A stretch of 14,873 nucleotides of DNA from positions 1,094,458 through 1,109,330 of the forward strand of contig MU006234.1 of NCBI GenBank assembly GCA_010093685.1. Direction: 5' to 3'. Below the pieces are notes generated by a model, which was given only the letters and a program-made list of their open reading frames with translations, made no database searches and was not told the origin of the DNA. Every line of letters starts with the position of its first letter. Within the stretch, counting starts at the first letter, position 1. Origin of the DNA: Ophiobolus disseminans (lineage: Eukaryota; Ascomycota; Dothideomycetes; Pleosporales; Phaeosphaeriaceae). Positions 1 to 8,721 of this stretch are shown here, piece after piece. The translations under genes were made by a program, and so were the position numbers.

Positions 1-1518
1 GTGTATTCTACTGCACTCTAATATGTTAAAGATAGAGAGCGCCGCTTTCTAGCACACCTTAGACTTAAGGCATTAATATTAGAGTGTTATGCAGACAACA
101 ACTTAGTCCTATACTTCTGCAATAGGAAATAGGTGCCTAATTCTAAGCCTTTGCGCACTAGGCTTATCTATAAGATCTATGCATCACTAGCCACTAGATA
201 CCTAGGAAGAGAAGGAACATACAAGATACTAGCAAGAGACTACTTCTAGCCTAGCATGTCTAATAACATACGTCGCTTTGTCCGCAACTATAACATCTAT
301 AGACGTATTAAGCCCTAGAGAGATAGACTGCAAGGCTTCTTAAAACTACTGCTACTCTCTAAACGCATCTGGAAAGAGATCTTAATAGACTTTATTAAAG
401 GACTGCTAGAAAGCAATAGCTGTACAACACTTCTTGTGGTTACAGATTAGTTAAGCAAGGATGTTATTCTTATTCCCTTAAAAGACACTAGAGTAGAAAT
501 AGTTGCTTACAATTTCCTGCAGTATGTGGTTACCTACTACTAGCTACCTAATGCTATTGTCTCCGACCGTGGTACCTAGTTTACTAGTTATTTCTAGGCT
601 ATCCTAACTAAGATAATAAACATCACACGCCGCTTATCTACAGCATGGCATCTACAGACTAATAGATCTACTAAGAGGATAAACAGCATTATTAAAGCCT
701 ATCTCCGCGCCTTTATTAGGTAGAGACAAAGCAATTAGGTAGACCTTCTCCTAATAGCCTTAATTGCTATCAAAGAACGCGAAGCAAGGTTAATAAGGGT
801 CTCACTCTTCTTCCTTTAACATAGCTATAATGTTGACCCTATCTAACTAGACATCTCTTAAGGACTAAACTAAGAAGAGCTAGAAGCATATCTGCAACCT
901 AATTATAACAAGGTAAAGGCAATTGTTAAGAAGCTTAAGCATGCTTTTAATATAGCACAAACTACAATAGCTGAAGCACAGCAAGAGCAGGAGCGTTAGG
1001 CAAATAAGCATAGGCATAAGCCTCCTACACTGCAAGTAAATAACAAAGTCTAGCTCTTCTACAGGAAGCAACTGTCAAATAGAAGACTAAATAAGAAACT
1101 CGACTGGAAAAATGCTAAATACACAGTTATTGAGGTTATCAGCCTACACTTAGTTAGGCTTAACACACTACTAGGCATCTACAATGTCTTCTACATTAAC
1201 CGCCTAAGGCTAGCCTCCTTAGATCCCTTCTCTAGCTAGCCTAATAACGACACTCAACTAGCACCTGTCCTAGTTAATAGAGAACTAGAATTAGAAGTGG
1301 AACAGATTATAGCTGAAGTGACCTACAGAAACAGACTGTTCTTTGAGGTTAAATAGACTGGATATGCCCTAACAACTTTTAAGCTAGCAGAAAATCTTAA
1401 AGACAACACTGCTCTAGATAAGTGGGAGACCTTCACTGCTCTATACCGCAATCAACGCTCTAAGTTGCTTCTAGCTAGATTTAGAAGAGGCGATAAAGAA
1501 CAGTTCCTAATACACTAA
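1..1518 (+). pseudogene. gypsy Pol C-terminus: integrase and chromodomain
   Basis: One frame (codons start at position 1) stays in register to a TAA at 1516-1518 but carries many in-frame TAG/TAA. Readable blocks are: the integrase zinc-binding region at about 150-320; the catalytic core at about 370-720, with DFIKG near 390 and VSDRGTQF near 560; a GPY/F-like module at about 1040-1200 (KKLDWKNAKYTV); and a chromodomain at about 1285-1440 (TGYALTTFKLAENLK). Damage is RIP-like. The finger cysteines appear as Tyr (NYNIYRRIK near 283-309), one finger His as Tyr (ATRYLGREGTYK near 196), and the third catalytic acid appears as Lys (QTNRSTKRIN near 657). Several TAGs fall where the family has Trp (DYF-stop-PSM near 247; SYF-stop-AIL near 595). 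It would normally integrate element cDNA; this copy cannot. Confidence 0.9.
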
Positions 1519-1554
1519 TACACAACACCTATAAGAACTAGAGAAGGGGGGTAA

Positions 1555-1873
1555 TGTAAGAGGTTAGACCTCTACTATCCTTAGTAGATACACTTCGGTT
1601 TATTAGAACATTATAGAACGTTATAGAATGTCCTAGAACGTTATGGAATGTCCTAGAACGTTATGGAATGTCCTAGAACGTCATGGAATGTCCTAGAACT
1701 AGCTAGAACAAGATATGTTCTTCTAACAGCTGACAAATGCTAATGTATGTAGAAACTTCTAGAAGCTAGCAGTCTGCTATAAAGTCAGCCTGCTCTCTGG
1801 CTCTAGATAGACTCCATCGAATTCATCTCTGTTCAACCTAGCCTTCCTGCTGTCTTCAGCCTAGCCTCTTACA
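1555..1873 (+). repeat. 3' LTR of the gypsy element
   Basis: The 319-bp LTR begins TGTAAGAG and ends CTCTTACA, a perfect 8-bp inverted terminus. It is preceded by a purine tract (gagaagggggg, 1541-1551) and TAA, the usual plus-strand primer arrangement of fungal gypsy elements. Inside it a roughly 20-bp unit (tagaacgttatggaatgtcc) is repeated at 1604-1700. A TATA-like stretch is not obvious; ctataaag at about 1777-1784 is the best candidate. The partner 5' LTR lies outside the window, so age cannot be estimated. Confidence 0.88.
1604..1700 (+). repeat. 20-bp tandem repeat inside the gypsy LTR
   Basis: Three consecutive near-identical copies of tagaacgttatggaatgtcc, plus a shorter degenerate pair upstream (tagaacattatagaacgtta), make up the 5' third of the LTR. 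The copies differ mainly by single transitions. Arrays in this LTR position often act as transcription factor sites or vary in copy number; no function can be assigned from sequence alone. Confidence 0.85.
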
Positions 1874-1892
1874 CTACTACTTTCTTATTAAG

Positions 1893-4433
1893 ATAGCTCC
1901 TAAGCGTCTCCGCAACAGCACTGCTGCCCTAAGAAAACGCTAGAACGTCGCTATCTAAGGCACCGCGTTGCAGCCTGTCGTCGTAGATAAGAGCTAGCAG
2001 CTATTATCTCTATCGCAGCGCCTGTCACTACGTAAAACCCTTATTGCAGCGGCAAGCGAGGCGCCCTAAAATGCGATATTCAAGTTGCAGTTGTGCGATG
2101 CGGCGTCTTAAGACACTGTTACGCCGCTAGCCGAAGGCAGCAAAGCCGCTACAGTAGCTATAACTGCGGCTGCACAAAGCGATAGAGAGGAGGAGCTAGA
2201 GGAGAGTCTTAGCGATAACTTTAATAGTATCGACTAGGCGCGCTTGCCGTACTACATAAAGCCGCTATGCACCTTAAAGCGTAAAAAGAGCTAGGTCTTT
2301 AAGTACGGTTACCGCGTCGCTATGCTCTGCGACCTAGCGCGTACGTACTAGATTTGCAAGCATTGTTATTAGTACAAGGTCTATAGCTTTAAGCCGCTTA
2401 AGGTTACAAGGTTGACAACAGCAGCGATTACTTACCTCGCCTAAGCTCGAGCTGGTCATAGCCTCGAGCGCGATAGAAAACCCGCTAAAATTGTGCTGCC
2501 TGCTGGCTAGAAGTCTCTACGATTGTTAACTAAATCTAGTTTCTACATAGCTTAAGAGGTCGCTAATAAGTTAGGAAACTTTAACATTTAGGCCTTTCAA
2601 TATGCTGCCGTAACCTAGCTTATCGAAAACAACCACCCTCTTCGCGAATTTAAGACGTCGTCATTCCGTCGTATAATCGAATTCGCAAACCTAGAGGCAG
2701 TAGACGCATTATAGACAAGCTATAATAGCGTCGCTAGCTTTGTAATGCAATTATACCACTATATAGAGCTATAGGTTATCGTAGGACTATCGTTAGCAGT
2801 TAGCAAGATTTATATTAGCTTTGACAGATAGACAACAAAGGGCGGCAAGCGTAGCTTCTTTAGTATCGTCGCTTATTTCTGTGACGCCTCTAGTACCGTC
2901 AGAGACCTGCCTATTGCGCTGCCGCAGCTCGCTAGCGCTTATACTAGTAAGAGGATAGCTAAAGTCGTCGCTAAAACGCTTGAAACTTTCAACATTAATA
3001 GCAGTAACCTTAGCTATTTTGTGCTTGATAACGCTTACGCCAACAATACAGCTATCGCTAAACTTAGGGAGCTCTACGGCTTTAAAGCTCGCTATCGTCG
3101 CCTCCGCTGCGGCCCTTACACGCTTAACCTTGTTAGATAGATACTAATCTTTAGCTACAACGCGCAGGCGTACAACAACAACACTAACAAATATAAGACG
3201 GAGACAACATACCTACGCGACTAGCGGCAGAACGGCCCCCTTAGTATACTAATCGACATCATTAATTACATCAAAACGCCGCAACAGCATAATCTTTTTG
3301 CAGACTTTTAGCGACACGACAACAGAACGCCTGTACAGGCACGACTAGAGCCTATAAAGCTAGTTATCACGCGCTGGAACAGCTTTCACGATACCTTCAG
3401 CCGCGCTATTCAGCTCTATTACGCTGTTAACGCCTACGCCTAGTTCTACATTAAGCGCACAAAAGCTAACAACGCATATGCTCGAAGCCGTAACAATTAG
3501 CTTTCTAAAGTACCTACATAGATGCGCAGCGATAGACTAACAGCTGCTGACTAGGCGACTGTAAACGAATATATACAGGTCTTGCAACCGCTAAAGGAGG
3601 CTACCAAACGACTCGAAGCTTGCGGCAAATTAGGGCGCTTTGGCGCTATATATAAGGTTATACCCGTATTCGAGGCTATACTTAGCGTGTACGAGCAGCT
3701 ACTTAAAGCTTACGACGACGTCGATCACAACAAAGCTAATGCACCTAAGGATTATCTGCCTATTAACCTGCGCGCAGCTTAGGCCAAAGCTAATAATTAC
3801 TACGCTAAACTCGACGACTCGCCTGCGTATTACGCTGCTGTTTGCATTTATCCTTACTACAAGCACTACTGTAAAAACAGCTAGCGCGACAAGCCCGCCT
3901 AGGTAGAATTAGGTAATAGCAGTCTCCGGCTGCTATAGGCGCAGTACAAGCCGCAGTCATCGCACGTTGTCCGCTAAAAAGCCCGTACTTTAGGCGGCAT
4001 AAACAATGCTATCAACGCACTCGTCAATGCGGAGCTTAGTGACAAGCCTAAGGCTAATAAGCTTGATGAGCTTAAGCGTTAGCGTCTTTTTGAGCCGCGT
4101 TGGACGCAGGAACAATTTGAAGAGGGTGGCAACCCTGTCGCATACTGGATGGGCTTACAGCCAAAATATCCTAATTTGGCGCGCTTCGCAATCAATATTT
4201 TGACCATCCCTGCCTCGAGCTGGGAATGCGAGCGTCTCTTCAGCGAGCTCGGCGATCTACTAGAGCCGCGGAGGCGCAAAATCAGGTCTCAGTTATTGGG
4301 AGCAATACAGTGTGTACGCAGCTAGCACGACGCGGGTTTTAAGACTCTATCGGATCGCAATCAGCGTGAGATCACCGACAAAGAGATAGCCAGGGTTTAT
4401 AATATTTGTTGCTGGGATACAGACTCCAGGTAA
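1893..4433 (+). pseudogene. hAT transposase, RIP-mutated
   Basis: One frame of 847 codons runs to TAA 4431-4433 with no frameshift but many in-frame TAG/TAA. The likely start is ATA at 1893 (ATA GCT CCT AAG CGT), an ATG to ATA change. Domains in order: a BED-like zinc finger at about residues 130-190 (S-stop-VFKYG, then ICKHC); the RNase H-like core with SFDR-stop-TT near residue 311, where the TAG replaces the family Trp of SFDxWT; the second Asp in VLDNAYANN (D379); CGPYTLNL, with Tyr where His is usual; ITRWNSF; and the C-terminal hAT dimerisation domain at 4131-4323 (YWMGLQPKYPNL, IPASSWECERLFSEL). The last 350 bp are much better preserved than the rest. A transposase would cut and paste the element; this one is dead. 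Confidence 0.92.
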
Positions 4434-4472
4434 CTAGTCCAGTGGCTAGATACTTGAGTAAGGTTATCAATC

Positions 4473-4513
4473 GTTCAATTGTTCAATTGTTCAATCAAAA
4501 TGCAATCAAAATG
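4473..4513. repeat. Short direct repeats 3' of the hAT transposase
   Basis: Three tandem copies of gttcaatt/c (4473-4496) overlap a tandem pair of caatcaaaatg (4492-4502 and 4503-4513). Further gttcaatcaattcaatt-like copies follow to about 4575. Clusters of short repeats inside the ends of hAT elements are the usual transposase-binding sites, and their place just after the transposase gene fits that. The stretch 4434-4683 otherwise holds only AT-rich sequence and no gene. Confidence 0.6.
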
Positions 4514-4683
4514 CACTAAAAATTCGTATCAGTTCAATCAATTCAATTGCTTCTGTAAGCTTTGATCAATCAATTCAAGTTTAGCTAATATTTTTGATTG
4601 TTTTGCTTGTTGACAACTCTGCAGCTTAGTGCGATAGATTACTAAGGTAGACCAAACACCTCTAACAGATTCTAACGGACTGT

Positions 4684-5259
4684 CTAGGTTGTAAAGCCAT
4701 TTTGTCTCTTAGTGTGCTTTCTAGCACATGCAGAAGACTTTGCCGTCGTAGTTGCTTGTTGAGTTCCTGAAGCTTTAGGTGTTCCTGACATCGTTAGCGT
4801 TCCTAAAGCTTTAGGGGTTGTAGTCGACTTAGGCGATGTTGAGGCCTTGGGTGGTGTAGAAGCTTTTGGCGGTGTTGAGGCCTTGGGTGGTGTGGAAGCC
4901 TTTGGCGGTATTGAGGCCTTGGGCGATGGGGAAGCCTTTGGCGGTGTTGAGGCCTTGGGCGATGGGGAAGCCTTTGGCGGTGTTAAGGCCATAGGCAATG
5001 GGGAAGCCTTTGGCGGTGTTGAGGCCTTGGGTGGTGTGGAAGCCTTTGGCGGTTTTGGCTTGCCAAGCCCTTCTACTTGGGCAATATTGCGTGCGACACG
5101 GCTGCTTATGTAGTTGTCATCGCTTCTCCAGTGCTTGTTAGGGCTGTCTAGCGCAGTTGGTGTTGAAGAGGTGTGTGGTGGCTGAGAGAGCTGGCCAATA
5201 TAGAGTGCCTGTACTACGGCCAGGAGACAGACTATTGCTGATGTGGAAGCGATATGCAT
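4684..5259 (-). CDS. Secreted proline/lysine/alanine/serine hexapeptide-repeat protein
   Basis: The ORF is 191 codons with an ATG start and a TATA box about 100 bp upstream. Residues 1-18 form a signal peptide (hydrophobic SAIVCLLAVVQA), so the product is likely secreted. A unique segment (residues 19-69, DDNYISSRVARNIAQ) precedes about 16 hexapeptide units of the PPKAST/SPKASP type (residues 70-165), followed by a basic Ser/Thr-rich tail with one Cys. The repeats are Pro-, Lys- and Ser/Thr-rich, low in complexity and probably extended and O-glycosylated, resembling cell-wall or surface proteins. There are no internal Kex2 (KR) sites between repeats, which argues against a cyclic-peptide precursor. 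The family is not recognised. The gene is intact and unaffected by RIP although it sits between two dead transposons. Confidence 0.6.
   Translation of the reverse strand: MHIASTSAIVCLLAVVQALYIGQLSQPPHTSSTPTALDSPNKHWRSDDNYISSRVARNIAQVEGLGKPKPPKASTPPKASTPPKASPLPMALTPPKASPSPKASTPPKASPSPKASIPPKASTPPKASTPPKASTPPKASTSPKSTTTPKALGTLTMSGTPKASGTQQATTTAKSSACARKHTKRQNGFTT
4832..5052. repeat. 18/36-bp minisatellite coding the hexapeptides
   Basis: On the plus strand an 18-bp unit alternates between two versions, one containing gaggccttgggtggtgt and one containing gaagcctttggcggtgtt, giving a 36-bp higher-order period. Some units carry ggcgatgggg instead of ggtggtgtgg. All copies stay in phase with six codons, so gain or loss of units would keep the gene open. 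Confidence 0.85.
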
Positions 5260-5361
5260 ACTGCAGATAAGTAGTGAGAGAAATGCGCAAAGCTTTAGTA
5301 GACTTGGTGGTAGCTAATTGAGATAAGAGGAAGGTAAAAGGAAGGAGAAAGAGAAGATTGC

Positions 5362-5371
5362 TTTATATATA
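5362..5371 (-). promoter_or_regulatory. TATA box of the hexapeptide-repeat gene
   Basis: The minus strand reads tatatataaa here, about 103 nt before the ATG at 5259. Between them lies a CT-rich tract (minus strand of about 5310-5358), typical of filamentous fungal core promoters. It supports the minus strand as the coding strand of this locus. Confidence 0.6.
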
Positions 5372-5937
5372 CATTGTACATAGGCGCTTGTAACGCCTCA
5401 ACACAACATTACGTGTCTGTTGTCGAACCAGACATGTGTCTACGCGCCTACACGACCGTTGAACGTACTGTCTGCCTTGCTACGCCGGCGCTGAGAAATT
5501 GCAGGATGGAACAAGGACAGTTGGGCCACACGGCAAGGCCGGGCGGGAGTGGAAAAATAGCCCGGAAGTTAAGGATACATAGCAGTACCGTCCTAGTGCG
5601 GTCTAGCAAGATAGTAGCTGCCGCACAGACAGTACAGGCGCGTTGGTTTCTTGCTGTAGCCTTGCTCTCTCGTACGGTGGTCCTGTCCTCCTGGGCGTAT
5701 CGCTGAGGCGAGTGTTCATAGGTGGGTTGCGGCGTGGAAATCCCGAAGAGGACTACAGGTTCTGTAACCGTAGTGTGGGAGGCGAGGGCGCTTAGCTGGG
5801 CTATGCGCCACTGCGCCTCCCGCCCAATCTCGCACCACCCTACGCCACACTGCGTTCTAGTGTTTGGATACCCTTAACACCTTGGAGCGCAAGCAACGCT
5901 CTACGCCTCTATTACTGCGCCGATAGGTAGATTCTTA
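5372..5937. other. Intergenic, no supported gene
   Basis: No ATG-initiated ORF of convincing content is present. A 110-codon open stretch at 5374-5706 starts only at TTG and has no recognisable domain. An imperfect inverted repeat at about 5774-5823 (gtgggaggcgagggcgc against gcgccactgcgcctcccgc) could form a hairpin of unknown role. Confidence 0.5.
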
Positions 5938-5942
5938 GGTAG
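5938..5942. repeat. Target-site duplication, left (ggtag)
   Basis: The five bases ggtag directly before the copia LTR are repeated at 8905-8909 directly after the other LTR, the expected product of retroviral-type integration. Confidence 0.9.
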
Positions 5943-6125
5943 TGTCAGTAGTACTGGGATAGAACATGTGGTGAATCGTGTTGTATTAGGACTACGGAAA
6001 GTGAGAGAGATATCTCTGCCGGCTAGCGTTGTGGGCGCTAAGCCCTCCACGTACTAGCCTGTGAGTGAGTGAGAGATGGGATGGAACCTGGGTCATATAC
6101 CCTGAAGCTCACACAGTGGCTGACA
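5943..6125 (-). repeat. Copia 3' LTR (element orientation)
   Basis: This 183-bp LTR begins tgtcagtagtactggg and ends gtggctgaca on the plus strand. It is about 97% identical to 8722-8904; differences include tggg/tagg, gagag/gagaa, cgtact/ctatt-type changes and gctca/gccca. It is the downstream LTR for the minus-strand element. Confidence 0.93.
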
Positions 6126-6134
6126 CACCCCCCT
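6126..6134 (-). other. Copia polypurine tract
   Basis: The minus strand reads aggggggtg directly next to the 3' LTR. This is the position and composition of the primer for plus-strand DNA synthesis. Confidence 0.75.
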
Positions 6135-6368
6135 GAACGAGGTGGAATCCTTGTGAACGAACGAAATATGTAAGAAACTGAGTGTACGCTTTTCTTGAGG
6201 CCTGACGTGTTATAACCTGTTGAGAGGCTTAGTGAGACCGTCAGCCTGGCATGTCAATGCCTGTTACGTGCTCGAGGTTGATGTCAGTGGCGCATAGGGA
6301 TCACTGGGTGAAAGAACATGAGGTAGGAGAATCGTGAGGATTGTGCTACTGAGGGGAGAGAAATCTAT

Positions 6369-8582
6369 CTAAGTGAGGTCGCGTGCTAAGCCTTTGTAGG
6401 ACTAGCGCGTGAGCAAGCTGAGACCAGATGAAGAGGAGCCTCGGGCATAGCCCTCGGACCCTACGGGCTGACAGTTGATTCTGCCCTTCTGGTACTCCTG
6501 TTTTGTGTACCGGTAGTAGTTGTCGATATGCTTTGTACGCTCGTGGTGGCCGTCCTTGCGGACCATGTTGAGTGTTGATTGGTTGTCGGTGTAGAGTTGT
6601 AGTGGCTGAATGTCATCGCCAGCGTTGATATCTTCGCGACGAGAAGCAACGTTGTTGCTTCGTGTTGGTTCTGGAGTGTTGACTTGAGGCTTCTCAAAAT
6701 CATCAAAGTCGTTGGGGTTGCCCGCTTGTAGTAGTCCTTGGTCTTTATCCTCACCCCCTGGAGCAGGCTGCTTGTCCATCGACGGTCGCTTGAGCAATGG
6801 CTGGAAGCGACCTATACGAGGGTAGGATGGAGGAGGTTGTGGAGGAGATTGTACGGACAGACGCTTAGTCGGAGACTTGCGGCTTGCGCGCTTAGCTCGG
6901 CCGTTGCGCGTTGGGTAGTATGGAGATGAGGTGCGGTATGCGTGAAGTGATGCGAAGGAGAGGGCGGCTGGGGCCTCAGAGGGATCTGTGACTGCTAGGA
7001 AGTTGGGTACACCGTCCATCTCTGGTAGGTAGGTAAGCTCCTCATCTGTGGAGTTGTATAGCTTGTCCTTGCCTAAGTGATACCACGCTCCTTTGCGCTT
7101 GAAGGGCGCCTGAGAGATAACGTTGGTGGCAAAATCGGGGCAATGGAGGACGTGGGCTAGATGGATATCGTGTGTTGTGCCGTCAGATTTGACGACGTGT
7201 AGGCGTACGATGCCCTCACCGATTGCGGCAGTGGAGCCAGTTGAGCCTTCAACGTTGTTGTTTTGGATCGGAACGTAGGTAACGAACTTAGAGTGGTTAT
7301 TAAAGACGTGACGGTTAGCTGCGGTGTCGTAACAGTAGCGCTTCCTGTAGTCAGCGTTCTTGACCGCTTTCTGGATAATCGTAGGTGATATTGTTGTGAA
7401 TATGCTAGTGTAGGTGCTGTTGGCGGCGTCGTTGTTCTTGGCGGAGTTGTCCGTTAGTGAGACATTAGCGTTTGCGTTGGCAGCACGTTGTTGTCTTATA
7501 CTGTCTGGCATAAGGCGTGGATAGAGTTTCCAACACCCTGCTGGACCTCCGACATGCTCCTTGTTGCAATATGTGCAAAGAGTCTTTGGTGGTCGGGGCG
7601 TCCATGTTGTAGTTTGTGGGGTTGCTGGTCTCGTCGGGAGCGTGGCCGTGACCGTCGGCGCTGTAGACTGGGACGTGTTGTCGTTTGGTTTCTGGGTGAG
7701 GCGCTGCATTACGCGCTTCTCCTCCTTCTCCTTAGAGATGGTAGTAAAAGTCTTGACTGGCTCCTCGGCTGCGTTTCGAATGTGATCTTCTACGGAGGAG
7801 ATGAGTGCGTCAATAGTCTAGGTGCTGCCTTAGCGGAGGTCGTTATTGCAACTCTCTACCTACTCTAGGATCACCTTCTCCAGACCGTGAAGCATGTGGA
7901 TTACCATCAGCTCAGATGCTGAGTCTGTGGCTGAGACTCCCGTAGTCTAAGGCTTCTTCCAAGCTATATGGATGTCCTGCACTGCGAGGTCGTTGATGTT
8001 TTCGCGTAGTTTGCCAATATACTCGCGTACAGACTTGCAGCTATCAGCGCGGAGGTCGATGAAGGCTGTCTATGCTGCGGCGGCGTTGGCGTAGTCGATT
8101 GAGTTGTTGAGTTCCTTAAGGACCTTGTACATGTCGTTGGCTGTAGAACAGTTGCGGACTTGTAGTACGAGGGACGGAACGATAGATGAGAGTATTGTGT
8201 TCTGGAGTCGAGCGTCTCGCGACACCCACTGTTCGTGAGCGTGTTGGTCGTCCTCCCTGCGACGTCGGAGGTCGTCATTGTATGGGCTTAGAAGCTTGTT
8301 GGTGTCTTTGGCGGTTGTCCAAGCAGCGCGGACCTGTTGTGGTGTCATGTCTGCGCTCAAAACCGGTGTAAGAAGATCCATTTGGTCGTATTTGGTGTTA
8401 CTGTCGTCGAATATGGGACATGCTGCGCCATCTAAGACGCGGAAAGCTCCCTCGGCGGCGGCATAGTTGGTGAGCTGCTTAATCCAGTCTTTCCAGTTCT
8501 TTCCGTCAGCTCGTAAGGTGACGGAGACCGTAGTCTTGGAGGTAGTTGAGCCAGCTTGGGTCTGGTTGTTGTTGGTAGTTAT
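6369..8582 (-). pseudogene. Copia gag-pol remnant: Gag, CCHC, protease, RNase H end
   Basis: One minus-strand frame is kept throughout, interrupted only by TAG codons (for example plus 8601, 8070, 7947 and 6402) at places that fit Gln. The natural end is probably TAG at 6369-6371. No clear ATG is seen; ATA at 8580-8582 may be the mutated start. In order: a Gag domain (about 8070-8530; WKDWIKQLTNYAAAEG); an intact 435-codon segment 6402-7709 with the zinc knuckle CTYCNKEHVGGPAGC (7530-7577), the protease motif DTAANRHVF (D at 7326-7328), a pre-integrase segment (AWYHLGKDKLY), a basic/proline-rich linker, and the RNase H end (YTDNQSTLNMV, ERTKHIDNYYRY; about 6460-6608). The integrase core and reverse transcriptase are absent and the deletion leaves the frame open. 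Confidence 0.88.
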
Positions 8583-8708
8583 CGCGGCGGTGTCCTTAGA
8601 CTAGAGTCGCGATTTGTGACTGTTGTTGTTGTTGTGCGACGATCGGGCGCGCTGACCTCTGCAATTTTCCGTGTAATGGTTCGATTACAGTGATCGCGGT
8701 AGCGGTTG

Positions 8709-8721
8709 AGGGCTCATAACC
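8709..8721 (-). other. Copia primer-binding site, initiator tRNA-Met-like
   Basis: Directly next to the 5' LTR the minus strand reads GGTTATGAGCCCT. Its complement, AGGGCTCATAACC, matches the conserved anticodon arm (CAT anticodon) of initiator tRNA-Met. Drosophila copia is known to prime from the 5' half of this tRNA, so the position and sequence point to half-tRNA priming here. Confidence 0.65.

Larger units (their letters stand above)
1..1873 (+). mobile_element. Ty3/gypsy chromovirus, 3' part, decayed
   Basis: This is the 3' portion of an LTR retrotransposon whose 5' half lies outside the window. It shows, in order, the end of pol (integrase, GPY/F-like region, chromodomain), a polypurine tract at 1541-1551, three bases, and a complete 3' LTR. 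The order integrase-chromodomain-LTR defines chromoviruses of the Ty3/gypsy group. The sequence is rich in CTA and TAG and poor in TG in its coding part, and its coding frame holds many nonsense codons without any frameshift, which is what RIP produces. The element is not autonomous. The 5-bp target duplication cannot be tested because the 5' LTR is missing; the bases after the LTR are ctact (1874-1878). Confidence 0.9.
1874..4600 (+). mobile_element. hAT-family DNA transposon, decayed
   Basis: This is a class II element defined by its transposase pseudogene (1893-4433) and an AT-rich 3' flank with short direct repeats (4473-4513), like the subterminal transposase sites of hAT elements. The left terminal inverted repeat is not visible: the gypsy LTR ends at 1873, 19 bp before the transposase start, so the hAT 5' end has probably been displaced to the other side of the retroelement, outside the window. 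I could not find a convincing right terminal inverted repeat or 8-bp target duplication, so the right border is approximate. Confidence 0.75.

Noticed and set aside
1..4433. Reassigned genetic code (TAG/TAA read as Gln)
   Set aside because: Several TAGs sit at family Trp positions, catalytic and zinc-binding residues are also changed, and intact genes nearby have normal frames; RIP explains everything.
4440..4447. cagtggct as a hAT-type terminal inverted repeat start
   Set aside because: It lies directly after the transposase stop and no matching inverted partner was found downstream.
4847..5113. Plus-strand glycine/valine/alanine repeat protein
   Set aside because: It is the mirror of the hexapeptide array; no signal peptide or promoter supports it, whereas the minus strand has both.
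4684..5259. Cyclic-peptide (RiPP) precursor
   Set aside because: The repeats lack Kex2 KR sites between units and conserved core residues expected of ustiloxin-type precursors.
5374..5706. 110-codon plus-strand ORF
   Set aside because: It begins only at TTG, has no domain, and its start lies next to the promoter of the opposite gene.
7488..7868. Long plus-strand ORFs inside the copia element
   Set aside because: They are antisense shadows of the gag-protease frame.
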